Shown here: positions 33,084 to 42,273 of the stretch, piece after piece | How positions within the stretch are numbered: position 1 is the stretch's first letter | Layout: the number at the start of each line of letters is the position of its first letter | Assembly: GCA_016180235.1 (NCBI GenBank) | Contig: JACPBQ010000004.1 | Coordinates: forward strand, 239,674-303,673 | Length of the DNA stretch: 64,000 bases | Source of the DNA: Candidatus Woesearchaeota archaeon | GTDB lineage: Archaea; Nanobdellota; Nanobdellia; Woesearchaeales; GW2011-AR4 | Direction of reading: 5' to 3' | The notes under the pieces: generated by a model | The model's database searches: none | What the model was told of the DNA's origin: nothing | What the model saw: only the letters and a program-made list of their open reading frames with translations | Translations under genes and position numbers: made by a program

Positions 33084-35117
33084 ATGCAAGAATTAGTCAA
33101 GATGGATGCTAACGAGCAGATAAAGAGGTTTCATGAGTTTCTGGAATCATATTATTATGGGGCTATTCTTGAGAATTTGAGAAAAGATCTTAAGTTTGTT
33201 GCTGTAGATTTTGCCGAGCTTTCCAAATTTGACCTTGATCTGGCAAATGAGCTTTTGGAAGATCCAGAGGATACCATAAAAGCCGCAGAAATTGCCCTTG
33301 AGCAGTTTGACCTGGAAGACATAAAGGGGGCAAAAGTAAGATTTTCCAATCTGCCGAAAAACCAGAGAATCCTAGTAAGGAACATAAGGAGCAAGCATAT
33401 AGGCAAATTCATGGAAGTTGAGGGAATTGTAAGGCAGAAATCTGATGTAAGGCCTCAAGTTACAAGCGCAAGGTTTGAGTGCCCTGTTTGCGGTAATATA
33501 ATCAATGTGCTGCAGCTGGACGGCAGCTTCAAGGAGCCGAGCAAATGTGGATGCGGCAGGAAGGGAAAATTCACTTTGCTGAGCAAGGAATTAGTGGATG
33601 CACAGGGCATAGTTTTGGAGGAAGTTCCTGAAAGCCTTGAAGGAGGAGAGCAGCCGAAGAGAGCAAATATTTTCCTGAAAGATGATCTGGTAAGCCCATT
33701 AAGCGAGAGGAAAACAAATCCAGGAAGCAAGATTGATGTTGTTGGGATTATCAAGGAAGTTCCCATAATACACAAGTCAGGAACAAAATCTACAAGATTT
33801 GACTTGATGATAGAAGCAAATTATATCGGCTCCGTCGAGGAAACTTTCTATGAAGTCGATATAACGGAAGAGGAAGAGCAAAAAATAAAAGAGATGTCGC
33901 AGGATCCGGAGCTGTTTAAAAAGCTGATTAATTCTGTAGCGCCTTCAATTTACGGCTATGAAAAGGTAAAAGAGGCCTTATTGCTGCAGCTTGTTGGCGG
34001 AGTAAGGAAGGTCAGGAGCGACAAGGTTGTAAGCAGGGGGGATATGCATATACTGCTTCTTGGAGATCCTGGCTCGGGAAAGAGCGCTTTATTGAAAAGA
34101 GTGAGTGCTATATCCCCAAAAGGAAGATATGTAAGCGGAAGAGGGGTTTCCGGAGCCGGGTTAACAGCGGCCGTCGTAAAGGACGAGTTCCTGAAAGGGT
34201 GGAGCCTGGAAGCAGGTGCTTTGGTTCTGGCTTCAAATGGCATTTGCTGCATAGACGAGATGGACAAAATGACTTCTGACGACAGGAGCGCAATGCACGA
34301 AGCACTCGAGCAGCAAACAGTCAGCATATCAAAAGCCAACATACAGGCCACATTAATCGCGAGGACTACAGTTCTTGCTGCCGCAAATCCAAAATTCGGC
34401 AGGTTTGACCCTTACGGAGTAATTGCCGAGCAGATAAATATGCCACCTACCCTGATAAACAGGTTCGACCTTATATTTCCTATAAAAGATTTTCCGGACC
34501 CGGCAAGGGACGAGAAGCTTGCAACACATTTGCTTGTGCTGCACCAGACCCCGGATATGTACGTGCCTGAGCTGTCGACGGACTTTTTGAGGAAATATGT
34601 TGCTTATGCAAAGCAAAAAATAATTCCGAGGCTCAGTGATGCTGCTTTGCAGGAAATAAAGGAATTCTACCTTACGATGAGAGGCAGCGGCGGCACAGAG
34701 GAAGGGATTAAGGCTGTGCCGATATCTGCAAGGCAATTGGAAGCGCTTGTAAGGCTGGCTGAAGCTTCTGCAAGATTAAGACTGAGCGAGGAAACCGCAA
34801 GAGAGGACGCAAGAAGGGCAATCGAGCTGCTGGAATACTGCCTGATGCAGATCGGGCTTGACAAGGAAACAGGAAAAATAGATATCGACAGGATTGCCAC
34901 AGGCATTTCAGCGTCCCAAAGAAGCCATATACTTGTAGTGAAAGAATTGATAAACGAGCTTGAGAACAAATTAGGGAAGACCATCCCGATAGATGATATA
35001 ATAGAAGAGGCAAGGCTCAAGGGAATTGATGAGGAGAAAGTTGAGGAGGTCATTGAGAAGCTCAAGAGAGTTGGAGAGGTCTTCGAGCCCCGTAGGGGCT
35101 TCATAAGCAAGATATAA
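33084..35117 (+). CDS. mcm: Replicative DNA helicase MCM
   Basis: 677 residues from the ATG at 33084. A GTG at 33078 is an alternative, but the ATG fits a leaderless mRNA from the TATA box at 33054. The ring helicase unwinds DNA ahead of the fork. It has an N-terminal domain with a zinc site (FECPVCG ... KCGCGRK, near residues 132-158), Walker A GDPGSGKS, Walker B CIDEMDKM and an Arg finger region LINRFDL, then a C-terminal winged helix (EVIEKLKRVGEVFEPRRG). No intein. Its promoter carries the same block as radA and radC, so the helicase may be raised under DNA stress. The OB-fold gene follows after 56 bases. Confidence 0.97.
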   Translation: MQELVKMDANEQIKRFHEFLESYYYGAILENLRKDLKFVAVDFAELSKFDLDLANELLEDPEDTIKAAEIALEQFDLEDIKGAKVRFSNLPKNQRILVRNIRSKHIGKFMEVEGIVRQKSDVRPQVTSARFECPVCGNIINVLQLDGSFKEPSKCGCGRKGKFTLLSKELVDAQGIVLEEVPESLEGGEQPKRANIFLKDDLVSPLSERKTNPGSKIDVVGIIKEVPIIHKSGTKSTRFDLMIEANYIGSVEETFYEVDITEEEEQKIKEMSQDPELFKKLINSVAPSIYGYEKVKEALLLQLVGGVRKVRSDKVVSRGDMHILLLGDPGSGKSALLKRVSAISPKGRYVSGRGVSGAGLTAAVVKDEFLKGWSLEAGALVLASNGICCIDEMDKMTSDDRSAMHEALEQQTVSISKANIQATLIARTTVLAAANPKFGRFDPYGVIAEQINMPPTLINRFDLIFPIKDFPDPARDEKLATHLLVLHQTPDMYVPELSTDFLRKYVAYAKQKIIPRLSDAALQEIKEFYLTMRGSGGTEEGIKAVPISARQLEALVRLAEASARLRLSEETAREDARRAIELLEYCLMQIGLDKETGKIDIDRIATGISASQRSHILVVKELINELENKLGKTIPIDDIIEEARLKGIDEEKVEEVIEKLKRVGEVFEPRRGFISKI

Positions 35118-35173
35118 TAAAGCTATAAAATTGTGTAAAATATTTAAACTTCATCTGATTTTTCTTTTCCGGG

Positions 35174-35803
35174 GTGCTGTTTTTGGAACTTGGAAGCTTG
35201 CAGAGAAGGCATATTGCGCATAAATTAAGGGTAAAGGACGTTCTTAGCTCCAGGTATGTAAAAACTGAAGGAGCTGGTTCAAACTACCTGCAGATAAACA
35301 ACCAGGAAGTTTCAAGAGTCAATATCATAGGAGTTGTGGTGCAGAAATCTGACATGGAAAATTATTCAGGAATAATGATAGATGATGGAACCGGGAAAAT
35401 ATCTGCAAGGTCATTTGATGACAACCTTTTCCTTAATAGCATTGGGATCGGGGATGTTGTGCTTGTAATAGGAAGGCCCAGGGAGTATATTGAGGAAAAA
35501 TATATCCTTGTTGAGACAGCGAAGAAAATTAACCCGTTATGGGCAAGAGTTAGGAATCAGGAACTGAAAAATCTTGGGCTGGATGAGAAAAATCCTGCTG
35601 GCATCAAGGATGATGAAGAGAATTTTCATGAAAGCCCAAAGGACAGGCTCCTAAAGACCATAAAGGAACTAGACAGGGGGGAAGGCGTTTCTATAGATGA
35701 CCTGCCTTCTGCCATTGTTGATGTTGACAAGATTATAGGTGCTCTTTTAAGGGAAGGGGATGTTTTTGAGGTCAGGCCGGGAAAACTAAAAGTACTGGAA
35801 TGA
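35174..35803 (+). CDS. RPA-like OB-fold/winged-helix protein downstream of mcm
   Basis: 209 residues from a GTG at 35174. A TTG at 35183 is equally possible since GGGGTG lies 6 bases before it. An OB fold (about residues 40-115: VNIIGVVVQKSDMENYSGIMIDDGTG in short pieces) is followed by a linker and a C-terminal winged-helix-like part (VDKIIGALLREGDVFEVRPG). This is the arrangement of RPA2/Rpa32-like and RPA-associated proteins. It probably works with the RPA at 7336-8343 in ssDNA handling. Own TATA box ATATTTAAAC at about 35140-35149. Confidence 0.75.
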   Translation: MLFLELGSLQRRHIAHKLRVKDVLSSRYVKTEGAGSNYLQINNQEVSRVNIIGVVVQKSDMENYSGIMIDDGTGKISARSFDDNLFLNSIGIGDVVLVIGRPREYIEEKYILVETAKKINPLWARVRNQELKNLGLDEKNPAGIKDDEENFHESPKDRLLKTIKELDRGEGVSIDDLPSAIVDVDKIIGALLREGDVFEVRPGKLKVLE

Positions 35804-35811
35804 GGATTTTA

Positions 35812-36663
35812 TCAGAATAACAATGGGGTTACATAAACCTCCAAAAATGCCGCTGCGAGCAGGAATGCTATTGATATGACAAGCAATTCTGAAACATCAA
35901 AGACTATGTGCTGGAATTTTTCATTCTTGTAATGCTTGTTTATTATAGCGACTGATAATATTCCACCGGCCAGGCCGCCATAGAAATATGCTATTATCTC
36001 CGGTATCCCGTGGATGGCATACCTCAGGAGGCCGAGAGATGCAACGCCAAAATAAGCGGAGAATTTTGCAAAGCCTACAGTGCTCGCATACTCGCTTATA
36101 TTTGACCTTATGAAATTTCCAATTGCTGTTCCGATTACAGAGGCATTCCATGTCAAGATGAAGATAGCGCCCGCACCATAGATGAAAGCAAACAAAATCG
36201 CGAAAGCCAGCACTTTAATGTTGTTCAGCAGGATTTTTGAGAAAGTTGAAAGCTGCTGGAAAGCATTTCCGGAAACCTGGTTGTTTATTGCCTGTATAGT
36301 CATTGTCTGCTTGTCAAAAACCATATTTAGCGATTCCGGGGGCAGAAAAACATACCATGCCACAAAAGACAAGGTTATGCCTAAAAACATGAACATCAGG
36401 AAGATGACTGCCTTATTATGCTCTTTTAGCAGCTCTCTTTCTTCCTTAATCACCATATCCTTCTCTTCCTCTACTTTCATTGTTGCGTACACTATAGGCA
36501 CGGCAGCCATCACTGTAAGGAAGACCATGATGAGGCTTGTCTGGTCCCTGAATATCCACAATGAGAGAAGAATTGCCACAGAAGAATATACAAAACCTAT
36601 AAAGAACATCTCCCAAGGCCTTTTTTCAGCGCTTAACGGGTTAAGCAGGGATTCTAGCACCAT
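35812..36663 (-). CDS. SpoIIM-family (stage II sporulation protein M-like) membrane protein
   Basis: 283 residues with six or seven membrane segments. The C-terminal half has the family pattern: TWNASVIGTAIGNFI, LLRYAIHGIPEIIAYFYGGL and a last helix before FLEVYVTPLL. In bacteria SpoIIM takes part in peptidoglycan remodelling with SpoIID/P; archaeal members are widespread with unknown role, often near membrane-shaping genes. TATA box ATATATAAACC about 30 bases before the ATG. Confidence 0.85.
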   Translation of the reverse strand: MVLESLLNPLSAEKRPWEMFFIGFVYSSVAILLSLWIFRDQTSLIMVFLTVMAAVPIVYATMKVEEEKDMVIKEERELLKEHNKAVIFLMFMFLGITLSFVAWYVFLPPESLNMVFDKQTMTIQAINNQVSGNAFQQLSTFSKILLNNIKVLAFAILFAFIYGAGAIFILTWNASVIGTAIGNFIRSNISEYASTVGFAKFSAYFGVASLGLLRYAIHGIPEIIAYFYGGLAGGILSVAIINKHYKNEKFQHIVFDVSELLVISIAFLLAAAFLEVYVTPLLF

Positions 36664-36748
36664 AAAAATATTCCTTGGCTGTAGGTTTATATATTTTTTT
36701 AATTAACTGAGCATTAGCTTTAAATAATGAGCAAAAATACCGGAGTAT

Positions 36749-37162
36749 ATGGAAGATTACAAGAAGCTGCTGGAGGATGCAAGGAAAGAGCTGCCCGAGC
36801 ATGTATTCCAAAAGGAAAGGTTTGAGATGCCTAAAGTAAAAGGCCACATGCAGGGCAGCAGGACTGTCATCAGCAATTTCCTGCAGATAGCCAGCACTTT
36901 GAGGAGGGACCCTGAGCACATGCTCAAGTTTGTCCTTAGAGAGCTTGCAACACCAGGAGAGATAAAAAAGAGCGGCAGCGTCATTGTAGGCTCGAAAGTC
37001 CCTGCATCAAGGATAAATGACAAGATAAAGCAGTATGCAGGCACTTATGTTTTCTGCTATGAGTGCGGCAAGCCCGATACAAAGATAGAGAAGGAAGGCA
37101 GCTTAAACTTCATCAAGTGCATGGCGTGCGGCGCAAGGCATTCGATAAAATCAAAAATATAG
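36749..37162 (+). CDS. eif2b: Translation initiation factor aIF2 beta subunit
   Basis: 137 residues, the usual archaeal length. aIF2-beta joins alpha and gamma to bring Met-tRNAi to the small subunit. Order seen: N-terminal helix, core (VISNFLQIASTLRRDPEHML, FVLRELATPGEIKKSG), and C-terminal zinc ribbon FCYECGKPD ... IKCMACGARH. TATA box GCTTTAAATAA about 30 bases before the ATG. Convergent with polC, 17 bases apart. Confidence 0.96.
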   Translation: MEDYKKLLEDARKELPEHVFQKERFEMPKVKGHMQGSRTVISNFLQIASTLRRDPEHMLKFVLRELATPGEIKKSGSVIVGSKVPASRINDKIKQYAGTYVFCYECGKPDTKIEKEGSLNFIKCMACGARHSIKSKI

Positions 37163-37179
37163 TCCGGTTATGTATCTGA

Positions 37180-40100
37180 TCAAAACCATCTTCCCAAGCC
37201 TTCCTGCTTCTCTTTTTCTTTTCCGAAAAGGCTCTCGACGTTTCTTTTTGTCAATTCAAGGTTTTGCTTGAGATAAGACGGAAGATTGTATTTGTCTGCA
37301 AGTGAAATTGCAGGCTCAAGGTATTTTATAATAGAGCCTTCTGATATCGTGAATATTATCTTGCCGCTGCATTTAATGCACTTGCCAACCAATGGAGGCC
37401 TTCTGTATTTCTCATTGCAGTTTGAGCACCTGAACTGCTGCATCGAGAACTTCCTCAAGTTTCCCCTTATGTCCCTTATAAGGTGCTTTTCTATTACAAG
37501 CCTTGCAACATCTGCGGCATCGACAGCCCTTATCTTGTCTGCAAGATCCATCTGCCCCAGAAGCTTCTCCTCCATCGAAGGGAGTATCTTGTAGGCTGAG
37601 CATCTCACTCCTGCATTAATATTTGAAACCTCATGCGTGAATCCGATCCCGTAATACTGCTCTTCAGTATCGAGCTTCCTGAAAAACTGGTCAATCCTGA
37701 CTTCCCATGGCTTCTTAAACTCAATGCATGCTTCATAAAACTCCAGGGGATAGTATTTTGCTATATCCAGGTCGAAGGCCATGTCATCCACTTCAGCAGG
37801 TATCAATCTTGATGTCAGGACCAGAGGAGCATCCTGGGTTGAGCCTCTTGTATCGGGCAAAAATTGTTTTGAAAAATTAAGAAGCGCGTCCATAAGCAGG
37901 ATTACAGAGGCTTCATCACCGTCACAATCCCTCCTCATTGCAGCGTGGAATAACGGGTGCGCAAAAAATCCCTGGGTCCTGGAAAATCCTATAATCCTTC
38001 CTACAACAGCTGCAGAAGTGTGCGGGGCTATTGCAGCCACAAGTGATCCAGCAAGGTCTTTTTCGGATGCAAACCTGTAGAAACTGCCGAGCTTGTAGAA
38101 TTCCTGCAGCATCTCGTCAATAAAAAACGAGGTGTTGAGGAGTATTTTTTCTGCTCCGAATTCCGGGCTTTCATTGCATGAAGGGAGCACCACATCCTGC
38201 GGCAGAAGCTCAAGAACCTGGTCATCATCCAAAAGGTCATTGTCATAAATATCTTTTTTGTAGCCTAATTCTGCTAATTTCTCAACAGAAGTGCCTATTT
38301 CTTTCGGCTTAAAGTGCGTTATGGGAAGCTGCGTCATGTCATATCTTATGGTTCCATCCTTGTTTACACACAAGTCATATTTTGCCCTGAAGAGGCCTTT
38401 TATGAAATGCTCAGGTATATGGTTGCGGTTAGCTGTGCCCCTCACTCCTTTTATCAAGTCGGGATATGTCTTTATGCTGAGTTTTTTGAGAAAATTGTCG
38501 AACATATTTTTAATGTCAATCTGCTGCTTCATATATGCCAAGGCCGGCCCGTGCCTGCATTTTTCTTCATTTATAATTCCGCATTCGCGGCAATAATGCC
38601 TCTTCTCTGTTTTTTGGCCGCATGCCTCACATACTGCAAAAACTGTGTTTTTTTTGCAGCTGCTGCAGAAAAATATTGGGAATTCCGCCGTAACTTTGCT
38701 TGTCTCGATTGCACTCTGGAAAGACCTTAACCTGCCGCCTTCATCCCCTATGGGAAAAAGGACGTGCGGGCTGCCAGTCAGCTTCCTCATCTTTGCTTTT
38801 TCCGGCCTGCCCATTCTTGCCCCTATGAAAATTCCGGATTTATCCCTGATTTTGACATCAGAAATCTGGTTTACGAGGAATAATGCTCCCTTGTTTTCCT
38901 CCGGCTTTATGGATGTTATTTCTTCCCTGACGGAATTCAGATTAAATATCTCTGATATTGCGCACGCATCATCTTTTTCTATAACGATGAATTCGTTGCT
39001 TGTCACAATATGCGGGAGTCCAATGCTGCCAAATATGTTTTTGAGCTTTTCATCGTAAGGTACCACAAGCTTTGCCGGCTCTTCAATGAGATTGGTTTTC
39101 TTATCCGAAAGCCTGCTGAAAAGGTAAAAAAAATCCTCTGCCCGGATAAGGCCCCAGTGGTAAGTGTATTTCGGATGCAAAGGCACATTAAGCTTCCTTG
39201 AGATGGCAAATGACCGGCTTGCGCTGATATCAGTGCTTATTGGCTTTTTGAAAAGTTTTTCCAGGAAATCTTTTTCCATATCGAGATGCAATGCAAGCTT
39301 TTCAATATCCAATGCACCAAAAGTTTCTACTGTAGCTTTTTCAACTTCTAGGATCCACCATTCTTCGCAATAGCCCGGAGGCACAAGCGTATGGGCGCGG
39401 TTGTAGAAGTCACCATAACTTATGAGGATGTCGCCTAAAAATAAAATTTCCTTGATATCTTTTGCTGCGGATTTTGCGAGCTTAGGTTCATTTAGCCTTA
39501 TTACATTATCATCATTAAGCCTTACAATCGGGCCTTCAATGCTGTCACAGACTGTGATCGCGGTCGCTTTTCCGGGGCGCTCTAGCTTGAGCTGGGTTCC
39601 TGTAGCTATGTAGCGGTTCAGGATATGCATTGTGGAAGGGTGTATCGCTGTGGAAGAATAGCCGGAAACCCTGCTTCTTCCGTATCTTAGCCTAAAACCC
39701 CCTGCTGCGAGAGGATGAGTAAGTATGGGCCTTCCTGCAACAAGATCCTGGATATATGTGTAAACCGGGGCTATTTTGCCGTCTGACTTGTCATCCTTTG
39801 ATTTTGCCTTTTTTTGCAGAAGCAGGAAAGATTCGAGAAAGGACCAATTCTTCAAGTCAAATTCTTCACCAAGGCCTGATATTATTTTTTGTATCTTTGA
39901 CGCCTTTTGCGCCAGGCATTCTCCCAGGACAAGGCACGGCCCGCTCCTTATCTTGTTTGTCTCTATCCTCTCCAGATCCTTGAAGTTTGACACATCTATT
40001 TTTTCCGAAGAATCCCCGTCTATCTGCACAGGAAGGTTCCTCACAAGAAATTTTATCTCCTCCTCGCTTGGAAGGTACTGTAGGTTTGTGATGCGCTCGT

Positions 40101-40689
40101 GATAATCATACAGCTCTGTCGCCATCCTTTTGACCTCATCTTCCACAGGGTCGTAAGTATGATAGCCAAAATTTTTCCTGACATAATCTGCTATCACCAC
40201 GGACAAGGCTCCTGCAGTGCCTCCGGCGCTCCTTATCGGCCCGGAATACATCAGGCAGAAATAATCTTTCCCGTCTTTTCTTTTTTTTATTTTTAACTCG
40301 ACAAAACCTTCCAGCGGGCTTGACACGACACCAAGCGTGAGATAGGCAAGGCCAACCCTTATGCCGGATTCCATTGCCTTGAGTTTGTTTTCAAATTTGC
40401 AGAATTTCCCGTTGACTACTTCAAGGGCTATTGAAAGGGCTACCTTAAAATCCAGCTTGCCGAATTTTTTTTCCAGCTCCTGGATTCTTTTTGCGAGGCC
40501 TGAGTTTATAATTTCCGGCGTTAGAGCTCCTATTATTCCCTCTACACGCTCTGCCATGTTTTTTGCAAGAGGGATTCCTGCTGTGCCTTCCGGATCGTAG
40601 CCAAGATTTCTTGCCTTGTTGGCTGCTTTGTAGGCCAAATCAACCTTGCTTTCTATTTCCTTGAAATACGCTTTGATGTCTGGTGCCAT
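37180..40689 (-). CDS. polC: DNA polymerase D large subunit DP2
   Basis: 1169 residues, the catalytic subunit of the archaeal replicative polymerase D. A zinc region FCSSCKKN ... CEACGQK ... YCRECGI is near 675-705, and the catalytic loop CDGDEAS with FLPDTRGSTQDAPLVLT near 917-955. The second zinc module FRCSNCNEKY ... GKCIKCSG lies near 1086-1108. The last residues QEGLGRWF are a PCNA-binding (PIP) motif. No intein interrupts the CDGDE site, a common insertion place. One base separates it from the DP1 gene; orc1, DP1 and DP2 form one operon. Confidence 0.97.
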   Translation of the reverse strand: MAPDIKAYFKEIESKVDLAYKAANKARNLGYDPEGTAGIPLAKNMAERVEGIIGALTPEIINSGLAKRIQELEKKFGKLDFKVALSIALEVVNGKFCKFENKLKAMESGIRVGLAYLTLGVVSSPLEGFVELKIKKRKDGKDYFCLMYSGPIRSAGGTAGALSVVIADYVRKNFGYHTYDPVEDEVKRMATELYDYHERITNLQYLPSEEEIKFLVRNLPVQIDGDSSEKIDVSNFKDLERIETNKIRSGPCLVLGECLAQKASKIQKIISGLGEEFDLKNWSFLESFLLLQKKAKSKDDKSDGKIAPVYTYIQDLVAGRPILTHPLAAGGFRLRYGRSRVSGYSSTAIHPSTMHILNRYIATGTQLKLERPGKATAITVCDSIEGPIVRLNDDNVIRLNEPKLAKSAAKDIKEILFLGDILISYGDFYNRAHTLVPPGYCEEWWILEVEKATVETFGALDIEKLALHLDMEKDFLEKLFKKPISTDISASRSFAISRKLNVPLHPKYTYHWGLIRAEDFFYLFSRLSDKKTNLIEEPAKLVVPYDEKLKNIFGSIGLPHIVTSNEFIVIEKDDACAISEIFNLNSVREEITSIKPEENKGALFLVNQISDVKIRDKSGIFIGARMGRPEKAKMRKLTGSPHVLFPIGDEGGRLRSFQSAIETSKVTAEFPIFFCSSCKKNTVFAVCEACGQKTEKRHYCRECGIINEEKCRHGPALAYMKQQIDIKNMFDNFLKKLSIKTYPDLIKGVRGTANRNHIPEHFIKGLFRAKYDLCVNKDGTIRYDMTQLPITHFKPKEIGTSVEKLAELGYKKDIYDNDLLDDDQVLELLPQDVVLPSCNESPEFGAEKILLNTSFFIDEMLQEFYKLGSFYRFASEKDLAGSLVAAIAPHTSAAVVGRIIGFSRTQGFFAHPLFHAAMRRDCDGDEASVILLMDALLNFSKQFLPDTRGSTQDAPLVLTSRLIPAEVDDMAFDLDIAKYYPLEFYEACIEFKKPWEVRIDQFFRKLDTEEQYYGIGFTHEVSNINAGVRCSAYKILPSMEEKLLGQMDLADKIRAVDAADVARLVIEKHLIRDIRGNLRKFSMQQFRCSNCNEKYRRPPLVGKCIKCSGKIIFTISEGSIIKYLEPAISLADKYNLPSYLKQNLELTKRNVESLFGKEKEKQEGLGRWF

Positions 40690-40690
40690 T

Positions 40691-42271
40691 TTATTTGCCG
40701 AACTTGAGCATTTTCACCTGCCTGGTCTGCAAGTTTACGATAGGGACACGGCTTGGCTCAGGATGATGGCCGACTTTCTCCTGGTAAGCTGTCTTGCTCT
40801 GCCAGCAGCTTCCGGAAATCAATGTCGTGTTCCTGTAGTTTGCTGCCGCTGCTTTGTGTATGTGGCCGGAAATGAAGAAATCCGGCACTTTGTTTATGAA
40901 GAGTGAGTCTGATTTTGTGTCTGGAACGTACAATGTTGATGTGTGCGCAGGGGCAAGGTGCCTTTTCTGCAGCAGGAACTTCATCACCAAATCTGCCCTG
41001 TCGTAGCCTCCGCTTGCCCTAATTGATTCAACTTCGGCAAAATAATAATCGAAAGAGTAGCCATGGTAAAGCAGCACATCAAAACCAGGAAAGTTTTTGG
41101 AAGAGTGTATATTCACAAAAGATGGATTTGAGATTATTGTGGCGTTAGGAAGATTGTAAATCGGCTCGGCAAAATCCCTGTATATAGGGAACTGCGGCTC
41201 CGCAACCCTCATTGCGTCGTGGTTTCCGGGGCACAGGATAAGCTTGATGTGCTGCGGTATTTTGCCGAGCAGTTCGGCACATTCCTTGTACTGGTCTTTT
41301 ATGTCTTTTATTGCGAGCTCTTTTTCCTGGTCGGGATAAATGCCACACCCATCAACCAGGTCACCAACAATAAAAATGTACTTTACTTTGGATGCTATGT
41401 ATCTTTGGCCCTCGTTGCCGAGATCCTGGTTTATCCATTTAAGGAAACGGCTGAAATCTTCCTCGAGAAAATATTTCGAGCCTACGTGCAAATCTGAGAG
41501 GAAGATAGCGTGTGTCTCGTCATCACATTTCGTTATTTCCCTGGTTGACGGCACATCCGGATAGATAAGGTTGTTTGCAAATATTATGTTTTCCCCATTC
41601 ACACCGACTACACCGATGACCTCGTCCATTACAATGTCTTTTGCGATATTGAACAAAAGCTGCTTTGACCTGCTTACCATTACCTTAGTATATGCCGTAT
41701 CATCTTCTATTGTGAGCATATAGTTCCCGTTTTTCGTCTGCTGCTTGTCGCGCACCATCCCTATAACAGCTATCTGCTCGCGGTCTTTTTTGTTGAAGAG
41801 CCTGCTTATTGACATGGTGCTCTGGAGCTCCTGCCTCTGCTTGAGTATTTTCTCTATTGACTTGAACCTTACAGTGAAATAATCTATGAAATCCTGGGCT
41901 TCCCTTTTTTTCGGCTCGCTTTTGTAAGAAAAAATGACTTTTAATTTATATTCTTCATCTTCTTCTAGCGGCTTTTCCTGCAAGAAAGATGCAACATCTC
42001 CGTAACCGGGCTTGCCCTTTTTTTGGGAAATAGCCTCATATTTTTCCAGCTCCTGCCAGTTTAGACTTGCCGGTCCAGACTGGCTTAACAGCTCGCTGAT
42101 CTTCTTATTAAGGACAATAATTTCATTGTGCTCGGTTTTTTCTATTAGATTTTGAATTTCCCAAAGGAACTTGTCGTTGTCAAGCTGCTTCAGCAGTTCA
42201 GAGCTCAGAAGAAGGCCTTTTTTTAGAAAAAAGCTTACAATATCTTTCTTTTTTATCTCTAACTCTTGCAT
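40691..42271 (-). CDS. polB: DNA polymerase D small subunit DP1
   Basis: 526 residues. DP1 carries the 3'-5' proofreading exonuclease of polymerase D. It has an N-terminal helical region, an OB fold (about 165-235) and a metallophosphoesterase domain: FLSDLHVGS (near 259), VGDLVDGCG, CPGNHDAMR (near 348), YHGYSFDYY and SGHIHKAA (near 467). All metal-binding residues are present, so it should be active. It starts 2 bases after orc1 and ends 1 base before polC. Confidence 0.97.
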   Translation of the reverse strand: MQELEIKKKDIVSFFLKKGLLLSSELLKQLDNDKFLWEIQNLIEKTEHNEIIVLNKKISELLSQSGPASLNWQELEKYEAISQKKGKPGYGDVASFLQEKPLEEDEEYKLKVIFSYKSEPKKREAQDFIDYFTVRFKSIEKILKQRQELQSTMSISRLFNKKDREQIAVIGMVRDKQQTKNGNYMLTIEDDTAYTKVMVSRSKQLLFNIAKDIVMDEVIGVVGVNGENIIFANNLIYPDVPSTREITKCDDETHAIFLSDLHVGSKYFLEEDFSRFLKWINQDLGNEGQRYIASKVKYIFIVGDLVDGCGIYPDQEKELAIKDIKDQYKECAELLGKIPQHIKLILCPGNHDAMRVAEPQFPIYRDFAEPIYNLPNATIISNPSFVNIHSSKNFPGFDVLLYHGYSFDYYFAEVESIRASGGYDRADLVMKFLLQKRHLAPAHTSTLYVPDTKSDSLFINKVPDFFISGHIHKAAAANYRNTTLISGSCWQSKTAYQEKVGHHPEPSRVPIVNLQTRQVKMLKFGK

Positions 42272-42273
42272 TT

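Noticed and set aside
37180-40689. Possible intein in DP2, also considered in MCM, RadA and RFC
   Set aside because: All four proteins have normal lengths and unbroken motifs at the usual insertion sites.
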